From CAZIVP01 sp964542915 (GTDB lineage: Bacteria; Calditrichota; Calditrichia; Calditrichales; Calditrichaceae): a stretch of 64,000 nt of DNA. The stretch spans positions 22,818 to 86,817 of the forward strand of contig CAZIVP010000016.1 of NCBI GenBank assembly GCA_964542915.1, given 5' to 3'. The notes beneath the pieces were generated by a model. It had not been told where the DNA came from. It worked only from the letters and a program-made list of their open reading frames with translations, and made no database searches. Position numbers and translations under genes: made by a program. Shown piece after piece: positions 8,838 through 17,340 of this stretch (its first letter is position 1; each line of letters opens with the position of its first letter).

Positions 8838-9686
8838 ATGGGATTCTATAAAGATATCAATCAACAATCCCTGACAGAGACGGGCCTGGACCTTAACGAA
8901 TTGAGAGAGGCCATTCGGCAAGAATATCGGGAGGTTTCCCGGAAGCCCGACAAAGGCTTTCATTTCCACACGGGAAGGCCGCTGGCGCAAATGCTCGTAT
9001 ATGAAGAAGGCTGGCTGCAAAATATTCCGGAGGAAACCGTCGCTTCATTTGCGGGCACTGGCAATCCGTTTCGCATCGCAGAGGTCAATAAGGGCGAAAG
9101 GGTTGTGGACATCGGATGCGGCGCCGGTATGGACGCGCTGATCGCCGCGGAAAAAGTCGGACCCGAAGGTCGGGTGATCGCGGTGGATATGACCGAAGCA
9201 ATGCTGGAAAAAGCAGCTCAAGCAAAGGCGATCATGAATCTCAAACAGGTGGATTTTCAATTTGGTTATGCGGAAGAGCTGCCGGTTGAAGATAATTGGG
9301 CCGATGTGGTTATTTCCAACGGCGTGATCAACCTGACGCCCGACAAACAGCGGGTATTCAAAGAAATCTACCGAGTGCTTAAACCGTCCGGCCGGATTCA
9401 GATTGCAGACATCATGGTACAAAAACCGGTCGGGGCGGTCGCCAAGCAGCAGGCTGAATTGTGGACCGGCTGCGTCGCCGGAGCTCTTCTGCAGAATGAA
9501 TTGAGGGATGCGGTAGAATCGGCCGGACTGGTGGATTTCCATATTACCTGGCAAGGCGACGTTTACAGTGGAGCGCCGCAACAAAGCAGTGCGGCCAGTT
9601 TTGGTACGTTAGGTATCAGTTTCAGCGCGCGCAAACCTATCGGAGCGAAGGTCGGGCGCGAGCGTCGTCAGACGATTGCGCAATGA
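8838..9686 (+). CDS. SAM-dependent methyltransferase, ArsM/UbiE-like
   Basis: A class I Rossmann-fold methyltransferase of 282 residues. The SAM-binding motif I is VVDIGCGAGMD (about 88-98), followed by the acidic VIAVDMTEAML and motif II/III segments (ADVVISNGVINLTPDK, YRVLKPSGRIQIADI). The N-terminal segment FHFHTGRPLAQML and the tail WTGCVAGAL are typical of a group often annotated as arsenite methyltransferase-like, but the two N-terminal cysteines that ArsM needs to bind As(III) are absent, so an arsenic role is doubtful. Two adjacent ATGs are possible; the second is chosen because AAAGGAG lies 6 nt before it. The probable sigma-54 promoter and the GAF-PAS activator upstream suggest signal-dependent expression. 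A hairpin and then a PLP decarboxylase gene follow. The substrate is unknown. Confidence 0.82.
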   Translation: MGFYKDINQQSLTETGLDLNELREAIRQEYREVSRKPDKGFHFHTGRPLAQMLVYEEGWLQNIPEETVASFAGTGNPFRIAEVNKGERVVDIGCGAGMDALIAAEKVGPEGRVIAVDMTEAMLEKAAQAKAIMNLKQVDFQFGYAEELPVEDNWADVVISNGVINLTPDKQRVFKEIYRVLKPSGRIQIADIMVQKPVGAVAKQQAELWTGCVAGALLQNELRDAVESAGLVDFHITWQGDVYSGAPQQSSAASFGTLGISFSARKPIGAKVGRERRQTIAQ

Positions 9687-9713
9687 CTGTTTTAACAAAC
9701 CGGATCGATTCGA

Positions 9714-9744
9714 GCGGCCGGACCTCCAATTAAACACCGGCCGC
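9714..9744 (+). terminator. Strong hairpin after the methyltransferase gene (terminator or attenuator)
   Basis: GCGGCCGG and CCGGCCGC form a perfect eight-base stem around a 15-nt loop. Only three T follow directly, with a looser TTTT later, so it may stabilise the 3' end or reduce read-through into the decarboxylase gene rather than fully terminate. Confidence 0.4.
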
Positions 9745-9809
9745 TTTGGATCGGTCGTTTTATTCAAATACGTTATCTGTTCAATTTAAATAAGGAAAGG
9801 AATACCAAT

Positions 9810-11432
9810 ATGTTACAGAATACAATACAACAGCAGAACCGGAACTTTGATCCCGATGCACAGGAATTCAAAGAACTGGGCTACCGGATGATACGTATTA
9901 TTAACGGGTATTATCAAAAATTAAATGATTTACCAGTATTTCCGGGATCGACGCCGCAGAAGGTGGCGGATACATTTGCCGAAGAACTACCGCAGGAGGG
10001 GCAGAATCCTCATCAATTACTCGACGATTGGGTAAGTAAGGTTTTACCCAATTCGACAAACGTGGGCTCGCCGCGTCATTTCGGCTATGTTAATGGTTCG
10101 GGTACGATGATCGGCGTCTTGGCGGAAGCCCTTGCGGCTTCGGTCAACATGAATTTGGGCGCGTGGAACATTTCGCCCGCCGGAACCGAAATCGAGAAAC
10201 GCGTTATCGCCTGGCTGGGGGAGATGATCGGATATGGCCGGGACAGCGGCGGATTAATGACCAGCGGCGGCACCATGGCCAACCTTACCGCAATTCACGC
10301 GGCATTGCGCAGCAGTCCTTACTATAACGATCCAGAAAACGGTCTGCAGGCGATACGACGGTCTGGTCGGTTTACCGTTTATATATCGGATCACGAAGGG
10401 CATGTTTCGGTTACGCGTATTGCGGACCTCTTGAATCTGGGTAAAGGTGCGGTACGCCTGGTACCGAGCAAAGAAGATTTCACCATGGATGTGGAGTCTC
10501 TGCAGTGGATGTTAAACAAAGACCGGGCGCGGGGAGATATACCGTTTTGTGTGATTGGCCAGGCTGGCTCCATTAATGTGGGAGCGGTTGATCCGCTGGG
10601 TGAAATTGCACGCGTTTGTTCAGAGAACAATATCTGGTTCCATGTGGACGGCGCAATCGGTGCTGTTGGCGCCATCCTTCCTGAAAAGCGCCATTTATAT
10701 GCAGGCCTGGAGCGGGCCGATTCAGTAACGCTCGATCCGCACAAATGGTTGTATGTGCCCTATGAGTGCGGAAGTTTACTGGTTAAAGATGCGAACGTAT
10801 TGAAGCAGGCATTTGATATGCAGGCGGGTTATTTGCAGGGGATCATACCGACGGAATACAGCGGTATCGATTATCTGGAATACGGTCCGCAAATGTCGAG
10901 AGGATTCAACGCCTTAAAACTATGGATGTCGCTAAAGTACTACGGCGTCGGGGGCTATCGACGCATGTTGTCGCGGAACGTACGTTGTGCCGAATATTTG
11001 GACAATCGTGTGGAACAATCGAGCTGTTTTGAGAAACTACACGAACCGACGCTGCACATTTATTCCTTCCGATTCGTCCCGGAAGATTTGCAGAATGGTC
11101 GGGGCGATTCGGAGCTTCAGGAGCGTGCCATAAACGCCTATCTTGACCGGCTTAACCAGCAGATAGCCGACGCCATACGTGCGGAAGGAACGGCGTTTAT
11201 AATGACCACCCGTTTGCGGGAGCGTACGGTTTTGCGGATGTCAATCTGTTCGCATCGTACCGGCGAAGCAGATGTGGACCGGGTGTTCAATAAATTGCTG
11301 GAATTCGGCCAAGCCATTGATAAAAGCCAGCGCAGTCCGTATGCCCCTCAATTATGGTCGAAAAAACGCCGTCGGATCGTGCAATTGGGAGGTAATTACA
11401 AAACCGACAAGCACACTACGGCCGCTATCTGA
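9810..11432 (+). CDS. Pyridoxal-phosphate-dependent decarboxylase (group II, aromatic amino acid/glutamate type)
   Basis: A 540-residue fold-type I PLP enzyme of the group II decarboxylase family (DDC, TDC and GAD relatives). Visible are the N-terminal HFGYVNGSGTM region, the cofactor loop MTSGGTMANLTA, the aspartate of WFHVDGAIGAVG that contacts the pyridine nitrogen, and the Schiff-base lysine K312 in TLDPHKWLYVPYECG. Length is slightly above the usual 470-510 residues owing to a basic C-terminal tail. It should convert an amino acid to an amine plus CO2, but the substrate-specificity residues cannot be judged. It follows the methyltransferase by about 120 nt, with a GGAAAGG ribosome site. 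Co-regulation is plausible though a hairpin lies between, and no second sigma-54 box is seen. Confidence 0.88.
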   Translation: MLQNTIQQQNRNFDPDAQEFKELGYRMIRIINGYYQKLNDLPVFPGSTPQKVADTFAEELPQEGQNPHQLLDDWVSKVLPNSTNVGSPRHFGYVNGSGTMIGVLAEALAASVNMNLGAWNISPAGTEIEKRVIAWLGEMIGYGRDSGGLMTSGGTMANLTAIHAALRSSPYYNDPENGLQAIRRSGRFTVYISDHEGHVSVTRIADLLNLGKGAVRLVPSKEDFTMDVESLQWMLNKDRARGDIPFCVIGQAGSINVGAVDPLGEIARVCSENNIWFHVDGAIGAVGAILPEKRHLYAGLERADSVTLDPHKWLYVPYECGSLLVKDANVLKQAFDMQAGYLQGIIPTEYSGIDYLEYGPQMSRGFNALKLWMSLKYYGVGGYRRMLSRNVRCAEYLDNRVEQSSCFEKLHEPTLHIYSFRFVPEDLQNGRGDSELQERAINAYLDRLNQQIADAIRAEGTAFIMTTRLRERTVLRMSICSHRTGEADVDRVFNKLLEFGQAIDKSQRSPYAPQLWSKKRRRIVQLGGNYKTDKHTTAAI

Positions 11433-11503
11433 ATGTGAAATATCCCTTATGCGTTTCGGATACACAGTCGAAAAAGGAGGGGATAGCGATGTGTTTGGCG
11501 TTC

Positions 11504-11549
11504 AATAAAAAAGCCTGTGCGCGTTTCCATAAACGGACAGGCTTTATTG
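11504..11549. terminator. Bidirectional terminator between convergent units
   Basis: AAAGCCTGT (11510-11518) pairs with ACAGGCTTT (11537-11545). On the minus strand the stem is followed by TTTTTTATTG, on the plus strand by TTTATTGTTTT. It sits between the decarboxylase gene and the minus-strand T9SS operon and can serve both. Confidence 0.8.
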
Positions 11550-11651
11550 TTTTGAATTGAAAAAGAGGCTGTTTGCTTTAATTCGATGTTAATACGACGT
11601 CTGCCATTGCAGACCGGATTCTTTCTCACGAACCGCAATTCCCAAGCCTAA

Positions 11652-12563
11652 TTAAAAGGCAAACCCCAGAGAAATCCCATGGCTCGCGCCAAGGTCATAT
11701 TGAAAGGGACTGTAGGCGTAATCGATATGGTAGCCCTTGTAACGGATGGTGAGGCCGCCGGTCCAGCGTGTATTGTCCTGCTTACCGATGATGCCGGTGC
11801 GCAGCGTGATGTAATCAAAAACGCCGGCTGCGGCGCCCATTTTTAATGCAGTCGCTTCACTACCGATTTGTTGCACATCGGCCGTGATGAGCGGCCGGCT
11901 CTTATCCGGCGACCAGGGAAGCGCCCAGGCCAGCCCGGTTTGAACGATGACAGGCAGTTTACTGCGTGTGTTTTTCAGGGGCGCCATGCGTCCCAGATTG
12001 CGGGCGGCCACACCCCAGTGCAGCCGGGGCAGGAGATTTCGCTTTTGCAGGCCGATATCCAACGCCCAACCCGGCGCCACATCCAGATAATATTTTTCGT
12101 AAAGATATTTGACGGTTAAACCCGCCTGCCATTCTTCGAATATGGTGGTTGCATAACTGAGACCGGCGCTGAAATTGATGGCGTCTTCCTCGCCGAGCGG
12201 TTCGGTCGTCGGCCGCTCGCCGCGAATTTCAATCCCCGGGATGGTGAAGGCGTTGACGGAAAGCGCCAGGTTGTGACTGCCCGTCATGAACTGCACGGCC
12301 GCAAACTCCTGACGGATATCGGCCAGCCAAACGTTGTGCATCAATTGCAGATTCTTTTGTTCGCTGCCGGTCAGACCGGCCGGGTTCCAGAAGGCGGCGC
12401 TGGCGTCGGAGGCCACGGCCGTATAAGCCCCGGCCATGGCGGCGGCGCGGGCGTCCACGTCGATTTTAAGGAAAGTCAGGCCGTAATCACCGTCCGAAGC
12501 AGACGCGACGCCTGAACTCAGTAATAATAAAACAATGATCCATATTCTGCTATTCTTGTGCAT
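11652..12563 (-). CDS. PorV/PorQ-family outer-membrane protein (last gene of T9SS operon)
   Basis: A predicted outer-membrane beta-barrel of 303 residues with a signal peptide ending near GVASASDG. The family mark is near the mature N-terminus: GLTFLKIDVDARAAAMAGAY followed by DASAAFWNPAGL, the pattern shared by PorV/PorQ and FadL-like barrels. The rest is alternating amphipathic strands ending in the aromatic GISLGFAF, as outer-membrane barrels do. In T9SS, PorV binds cargo C-terminal domains at the SprA translocon and delivers them to the attachment complex. Here it is the second of two such genes, 19 nt behind the first, in the same operon as sprA, which supports a T9SS role. Whether it is PorV, PorQ or another member cannot be decided. 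Confidence 0.85.
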   Translation of the reverse strand: MHKNSRIWIIVLLLLSSGVASASDGDYGLTFLKIDVDARAAAMAGAYTAVASDASAAFWNPAGLTGSEQKNLQLMHNVWLADIRQEFAAVQFMTGSHNLALSVNAFTIPGIEIRGERPTTEPLGEEDAINFSAGLSYATTIFEEWQAGLTVKYLYEKYYLDVAPGWALDIGLQKRNLLPRLHWGVAARNLGRMAPLKNTRSKLPVIVQTGLAWALPWSPDKSRPLITADVQQIGSEATALKMGAAAGVFDYITLRTGIIGKQDNTRWTGGLTIRYKGYHIDYAYSPFQYDLGASHGISLGFAF

Positions 12564-12582
12564 AGTTTATCCTCAACACTCA

Positions 12583-13512
12583 TTAAGGTATCCGTATTTG
12601 CCAGGAGAAGATATGGCTGCTTCCTTCATCGATTACAGAAGGAACAAAGGCGTAATCCAGTTTGGATTTGTATTTATACAAGGTGAAGCCCATCCCGGCG
12701 CCGGCCGTGAAATTGCCGTCGTTCATACCGATGCGAAGAGCGAGCCGGTCTTCATAGTCCGCTTCGATCCCCACATGGTGGCGCTGGTCATCCCGGTTGC
12801 TCATCTCGAAATCATACAAAACGTGCAGCCAGGGCATGGGCGTTTGATAGTGTAAACCGGCCAGGTAGAGGGTGGGGAATTCAAACACGGTGGTGCCGCC
12901 GAATTCAAACAGGTTATCGGTGTTGGCCTTCAACTGGGAGGAGAGATCGCGCGCAACGAGGGCGCCATGCAGGTTTTCCGTGAAGCGAAACCACATCCCG
13001 ATATCCCATCCAAAGCCGGAAGAGCTATATTTTTCACTCTTCAAATCCAGCGATTCCCACAGATATTTAATCGAAACGCCCACGGCCAGGCGCTCCATAA
13101 AAATACGGGAAACGTTAAAAAAGGCGCCGTTGGCGGAGTGCCCGATTTCACCCGTCTGTTCTCCGATCCTGTTATAACCGGTAATATTGTCCACGCCTGT
13201 ACTGATCCATCCCACGGAGAGACCGGCGCCGGGCGGCACTTTCATACCATAGCTGATAAAATTAAAACGCCGGTCCAGCGACAGAAATCGATAGGAGAGC
13301 GAGACCACTTTATCTTCTAGCAACGCCGAAAGGGCGGGATTGTAATAGAAGGCATAGCCGCTGCTGCGGTCGGCGACGCCGGCGTTGCCCAGAGAGACCG
13401 AGCGTGCACCCAAGCCCATTCGTAAATATGCGCCGGCATATCCGCCGTTTTCGCCTGCGGCGAATGATATCAGTGAAATTTGAATCAGGAGCAGCCATAT
13501 CATTGTTTTCAT
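12583..13512 (-). CDS. PorV/PorQ-family outer-membrane protein
   Basis: A 309-residue barrel related to its downstream neighbour. A signal peptide (about 1-20) is followed by AGAYLRMGLGARSVSLGNAG and SSGYAFYYNPALSAL, the PorV/PorQ N-terminal signature. Amphipathic strands fill the remainder, and the protein ends in FSWQIRIP. Sequence similarity to the neighbouring PorV-like protein is concentrated in the N-terminal signature, so the two are probably not recent duplicates and may have different partners. It lies 14 nt downstream of the beta-propeller T9SS-cargo gene and 19 nt upstream of the second PorV-like gene. Role inferred from family and operon: shuttle or attachment of secreted proteins at the outer membrane. 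Confidence 0.85.
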   Translation of the reverse strand: MKTMIWLLLIQISLISFAAGENGGYAGAYLRMGLGARSVSLGNAGVADRSSGYAFYYNPALSALLEDKVVSLSYRFLSLDRRFNFISYGMKVPPGAGLSVGWISTGVDNITGYNRIGEQTGEIGHSANGAFFNVSRIFMERLAVGVSIKYLWESLDLKSEKYSSSGFGWDIGMWFRFTENLHGALVARDLSSQLKANTDNLFEFGGTTVFEFPTLYLAGLHYQTPMPWLHVLYDFEMSNRDDQRHHVGIEADYEDRLALRIGMNDGNFTAGAGMGFTLYKYKSKLDYAFVPSVIDEGSSHIFSWQIRIP

Positions 13513-13526
13513 AAAACCATTCCTCT

Positions 13527-14984
13527 TTAATTGATCACCACAATTTTACCCCAGGTTATCTCGCCGCCGACTTTGGCACGGAAAAAATAGACGCCGCTTG
13601 CGACGGTATCGCCTGCATCATTCGTGCCGTTCCACTTCGGTTTAAAGTCCGTCGAAGGTACGGTGGCCACATAATCCATGGCAAAATCGTAAATTTTAAT
13701 TGCTTCATCCAGCGGCTTCTCCTGATCAAACTCGAAGCGGATGTATTCGTGGCGGCTGGGGGAGAATGGCGATGGATAGGCGTAGATGGCGGGATCCGGA
13801 CGCTCTTCAGTGGTTACATAAGATCGGATGACCCGCCAATTGTCAAAATTATAGTTTTGGGTAACGGCCAAACCATCGGATGCGCCGAACCATAAATACA
13901 GCTCGCCAAGGCGTTCCTGAACGGCCGCAGCGTAATACTCATCGAGAAAAATTTCGTCGCGGCTCCGGGCGTCCTGAATATCGGGAAGGGTTTGCCAGCT
14001 TTCCATATTATCCAGGGTATAGTAGAGCCCTTTATCCGATGGAATGAATATATTTTCACCGTCGAATGCGAAGTTGTGCGCGAATATGCTTTCGTCAATC
14101 AGTACACGTTGCCAGCTTTGTCCGGCGTCGCGCGTGAAACTGACAGCGCGTTTTTCGGTTGCGCCGCGGGCTTCTATTGTTGCGGCCCAGACCGCACCGG
14201 TTGCCGGCTGGTGTGCCAGCGCCACTACAAAATTGCCGGATATGGTCGAATCGGTATTGGCCGGATCATGGACAAAACGCTGCCAGCTTTGTCCGTTGTC
14301 CGGAGACATACTGAGGCCTTCCGCCGTGCCGACCCAGAGCGTATCGTGCACGCTTAACAGCGAAAATGCGCGATGATTGAGATGGGCGCTGCTGGAGAAG
14401 GGCACGCCGTCGGTTGTTACTACCTGCCATGTTTCGCCCATATCGTCCGAGCGCCGCAAGCCGCCTCCAAAGCTGGCGATCCAAACGGTCTGGTGAACGA
14501 AGGCGATATCGTAGGTTAAATTTTGTACCGTGGTGGTGGTAGGCGCATAATCGGTTTCGCCCACCGAATCCACCGGTTGTGGAATGTGCGTCCAGGTTTC
14601 TCCGCCGTCCTGTGTATAACTCAAACCGCCGCCCACCGGCAGGTCGTCATCGTCGATGGTTGTGTCGTAGGCGGTCGCGATCCATAGGGTTCCGTTTTTC
14701 ATGAACTGCATGGCGGAAACGCCGCCTTTACCTTTATAATCGCGGCTGTAAAACGTTTGCCAGGTGTCGCCGTTATCCAGCGTACGGTTTAAGCCGTAGC
14801 CCGTGGCGGCGTAAACGGCGTTGTCCTGTACCAGTAAGTCGATTACACCGTTGCCGTGCAGACGGCCGCTGAACTTGCCGTCGCCGTCGCTTTGGAGACG
14901 GTAACTGCTTTTATAAAGGGATTGCGCTCCCAGCGAAGCGCACAAGAAAGCGACAAAAAACAAGATTGCTATATAATTTTTCAT
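13527..14984 (-). CDS. Secreted BNR/VPS10-like beta-propeller protein with T9SS C-terminal domain
   Basis: A 485-residue exported protein. A signal peptide (about 1-20, ending CASLGAQ) is followed by at least six repeats of the Asp-box/BNR type, such as TLDNGDTWQTF, TQDGGETWTH, SDDMGETWQV, SPDNGQSWQRF and TRDAGQSWQRV, which build a beta-propeller as in sialidase-fold and VPS10 proteins. Sialidase catalytic residues are not evident. The last 85 residues form a T9SS type A sorting domain: AYPSPFSPSRHEYIRFEF, a KIYDFAMDYV strand, the WNGTNDAGDTVASGVYFF motif and the terminal strand GKIVVIN. It overlaps the upstream lipoprotein gene by 4 nt (ATGA) and precedes the PorV-like genes. A T9SS substrate encoded with its own export machinery; biological target unknown. 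Confidence 0.85.
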   Translation of the reverse strand: MKNYIAILFFVAFLCASLGAQSLYKSSYRLQSDGDGKFSGRLHGNGVIDLLVQDNAVYAATGYGLNRTLDNGDTWQTFYSRDYKGKGGVSAMQFMKNGTLWIATAYDTTIDDDDLPVGGGLSYTQDGGETWTHIPQPVDSVGETDYAPTTTTVQNLTYDIAFVHQTVWIASFGGGLRRSDDMGETWQVVTTDGVPFSSSAHLNHRAFSLLSVHDTLWVGTAEGLSMSPDNGQSWQRFVHDPANTDSTISGNFVVALAHQPATGAVWAATIEARGATEKRAVSFTRDAGQSWQRVLIDESIFAHNFAFDGENIFIPSDKGLYYTLDNMESWQTLPDIQDARSRDEIFLDEYYAAAVQERLGELYLWFGASDGLAVTQNYNFDNWRVIRSYVTTEERPDPAIYAYPSPFSPSRHEYIRFEFDQEKPLDEAIKIYDFAMDYVATVPSTDFKPKWNGTNDAGDTVASGVYFFRAKVGGEITWGKIVVIN

Positions 14985-15490
14985 TGGTATACCTCGATTG
15001 AATCCGTAACCGCGTCCGATAAATTGCCCGCCTTATCGCGCATGAAAAACGTAAATATATAGTTTCCGGGTTTTGTGTCCAGATCAGGATTACTGGAATT
15101 AAAAACGATCAGCGAGAACGAATAGATGCCGTCGCCGGCCTCTTTATCGCCGTACGTTTGCTTACCATTGAAGATTTCGCCGTAATTGAAATCCTGGCCG
15201 TTATCCACCATTACAATGGGGTTGCCGTCATTGGCGTATGTACCGTTTGGTTTCAGGGAGTAGAAATAGACGGAATCCACATCGCCAAGTCCGTCGGGAT
15301 CGCTTATTTCCGCTTCCAATAAAGTCCAGTTGTAATCGCCGGATTGCGGCTTTTCGATGCTGTCCGCCATGGTAACGGCGGTAATGGCGCCGGCGCCTTC
15401 GTTTAGCGGACGGGTACCGTTGTCCTCATCATCGCAGGCCGTAAAGAGGAATATAAGCAGTGTTATCCCTAACAACCATCGTTTCATCAT
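14981..15490 (-). CDS. Lipoprotein with Ig-like/extracellular domain
   Basis: A 169-residue predicted lipoprotein. The signal ends in the lipobox LFTAC (C19), followed by the acidic DDEDNGTRP spacer typical of surface or outer-membrane retained lipoproteins. The mature region resembles a single beta-sandwich: AEISDPDGLGDVDSVYFYSL, a stretch with GDGIYSFSLIV, then a terminal FTFFMRDKAGNLSDAV motif. This is the style of Ig-like or cadherin-like domains that analyse as DPDGLGDVDSV repeats in FCB proteins. Both ends overlap neighbours by 4 nt, the ppx stop upstream and the propeller-protein start downstream, so translation is coupled. GGAGAA precedes two tandem ATGs. Function unknown; location in the T9SS operon suggests an envelope role. 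Confidence 0.75.
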   Translation of the reverse strand: MMKRWLLGITLLIFLFTACDDEDNGTRPLNEGAGAITAVTMADSIEKPQSGDYNWTLLEAEISDPDGLGDVDSVYFYSLKPNGTYANDGNPIVMVDNGQDFNYGEIFNGKQTYGDKEAGDGIYSFSLIVFNSSNPDLDTKPGNYIFTFFMRDKAGNLSDAVTDSIEVYQ

Positions 15491-16440
15491 GGGTTCTCCT
15501 GTTGCATTTGTTCACACAGTTCTTTAAAAAATCCGAAACGCACGCCGCGGTCGCTGGCGATCACCTCTTTAATATCGGTATAATCCATAATCGTTATGTA
15601 AATGAGCAATCCCAGAAGGATCACGTCCTCGCGACCCGCTTCCATACCGGGCAGCCGGCGGCGTTCATAATTGGTCAAACGGTTTAACCGTTCAAAATAG
15701 CGCCACAACGCGTCATAATCGAAGCGGAAACCATGTATCAATTGCGGCTGATAGCGGGTCATTTTCTGGTCAATCGCCGCGAGCGTCGAAAGCGTCCCGC
15801 CGGCTCCGATTAATGTGAGCGGCGCGTTAAGTTTATCAAAAAATCGCGAGGATTCCAAAATGTCGCCGATATAACGGCGGATATTCGCTTGTTGCGTTAC
15901 GGTCAAACGTTCATCGGGTTCAAATTTCTCCAGGAGCATCACCACCCCGAACGGCAGAGAGACCTGACGTTCAATCCGCTCTTGGTTACCATAGATCAAT
16001 TCGCTGCTGCCGCCGCCCACGTCAACGACGAGTCCAGCTCGGTCGGCTTGCAGTATGCCTTCAATGGAACCCGAAAAGGTTAGCGCCGCCTCCCGATCGC
16101 CTGTTAAAACGGTAATTTCCCAACCGAACCGTTGCCTTACGCGTGCAATGAATGTTTCACCGTTGTCGGCGTTGCGCAATGCCTGTGTACCGACCAGGGC
16201 TGTTTTGACCGGCTTGTGAGCTTCGATGATGGTGCGGTATGTGTCCAGCGTTTCCATCGTGCGTTGCATGGCGGTATCGGATAAACGACCGCTTTGGCCG
16301 AGACCTTCCGCCAGACGGGTCACTTTAAACGCCTGGCGTATTATTTTTACGGAGCCGGTCGCAGAGCAACCGCCGATCAACAACAACAATGAATTGCTGC
16401 CCACATCGATAACCGCGAATACAGGCTCAGTTTCTCTCAT
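15487..16440 (-). CDS. Ppx/GppA-family phosphatase (exopolyphosphatase-like)
   Basis: An enzyme of the ASKHA superfamily that hydrolyses polyphosphate ends or the gamma-phosphate of pppGpp. At 317 residues it has only the two-lobed catalytic part, lacking the C-terminal HD-like domain of long E. coli Ppx. Visible are phosphate-1 loop AVIDVGSNSLLLLIG, the ALVGTQALRNADNG segment, the second phosphate motif GLVVDVGGGSSELI and the late adenosine-type motif LIGAGGTLSTLAAI. The start overlaps the end of prmA by 14 nt and the stop overlaps the lipoprotein start by 4 nt. The association of a stringent-response-linked enzyme with envelope-secretion genes is unusual but may be simple co-transcription. 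Short Ppx versus GppA activity is not decidable from sequence. Confidence 0.9.
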   Translation of the reverse strand: MRETEPVFAVIDVGSNSLLLLIGGCSATGSVKIIRQAFKVTRLAEGLGQSGRLSDTAMQRTMETLDTYRTIIEAHKPVKTALVGTQALRNADNGETFIARVRQRFGWEITVLTGDREAALTFSGSIEGILQADRAGLVVDVGGGSSELIYGNQERIERQVSLPFGVVMLLEKFEPDERLTVTQQANIRRYIGDILESSRFFDKLNAPLTLIGAGGTLSTLAAIDQKMTRYQPQLIHGFRFDYDALWRYFERLNRLTNYERRRLPGMEAGREDVILLGLLIYITIMDYTDIKEVIASDRGVRFGFFKELCEQMQQENP

Positions 16441-17305
16441 AATGTAACAGCAAAGCGCTCCACTCGTTTAAATCGGTTTGGCGGGATAGCCGCCAGCCCT
16501 CATCATTGTAGGTTTTTGTTATAAGGCTTACGTCCTCGCCCAGAATACCGGAAAGCATTAAAAGGCCGCCCGGTCTGCTGTAAATGTGCCATTTCGGCGC
16601 CAGACCAATCAATACGTTACGATTGATATTGGCCACGATTAAATCGAACGGTATCGGCTCTACCAAATTCAGTTCGCCGTGTATGAAGTTGATGCAATCT
16701 TCACATTGATTCAAACGGCTGTTTTCACGGCCGTTTTCAATGGCCCATTTATCCATATCGAAGGCAGTCACATGTTTACAACCGCGATTGGCAGCGTAAA
16801 TGGCCAGAATACCGCTGCCCGTACCGGCATCCAGAACCGTCCATTCCGGGCGCAGCTCCTGTTCCATCATTTCCAGAAGCAGCCGCGTGGTTTCATGGTG
16901 TCCCGTACCAAATGCCATTTTGGGGGCGATGGTGATCGCGACGGTCGCTTCGTCCTGCGGCGGCGTTTCCCAGTCGGGCAGGATCAAAAGATGCGTGCCC
17001 ATCCGGAGAGGTTTGAAATTCTGTTTCCAGGATTCATTCCAGTTTTCCGGCTGTACCCGTTTGATTTCCAGGTCGGATGATCGGAAGGGTTCGATGGTGC
17101 GCCGCAGTAAGATAAGCAGTTGTTCATACAGGCGTTGATTCCATAGTGCGTCCGGGAAATAAACCGTAAATTGATTCTCTTGCTGCCAGATACCGTTACT
17201 TCCCATTTCAACGAGAGAACGGCTCAGGCTTTCCAGATATCGTGAAGCGGCGCGCACCGTTACGGCAACCCATGCTTCCTCTTGTTTTAAATCGTTGTTT
17301 TCCAT
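16427..17305 (-). CDS. prmA: Ribosomal protein L11 methyltransferase
   Basis: The SAM-dependent enzyme that methylates lysines and the N-terminus of ribosomal protein uL11. Its 292 residues match the family length. The N-terminal substrate-binding domain ends in ENWNESWKQNFKPLRMG, a segment highly characteristic of PrmA, followed by MAFGTGHHETTRLLLE and the SAM-binding motif VLDAGTGSGILAI. The catalytic-domain motif LIVANINRNVLI corresponds to the NPPY-like position, and GILGEDV to the late conserved GIL motif. It sits 35 nt downstream of sprA and overlaps the ppx-like gene by 14 nt, so this housekeeping gene appears to be transcribed with the T9SS genes. Assignment firm. Confidence 0.95.
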   Translation of the reverse strand: MENNDLKQEEAWVAVTVRAASRYLESLSRSLVEMGSNGIWQQENQFTVYFPDALWNQRLYEQLLILLRRTIEPFRSSDLEIKRVQPENWNESWKQNFKPLRMGTHLLILPDWETPPQDEATVAITIAPKMAFGTGHHETTRLLLEMMEQELRPEWTVLDAGTGSGILAIYAANRGCKHVTAFDMDKWAIENGRENSRLNQCEDCINFIHGELNLVEPIPFDLIVANINRNVLIGLAPKWHIYSRPGGLLMLSGILGEDVSLITKTYNDEGWRLSRQTDLNEWSALLLHYERN

Positions 17306-17340
17306 TAACCTTCCTGTACACGCCGATGGTATGATTTCGC

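Noticed and set aside
13800..14800. Spaced repeats suggestive of a CRISPR or tandem array
   Set aside because: The repeated bases encode the Asp-box motifs of a beta-propeller protein; spacing and sequence vary as in protein repeats.
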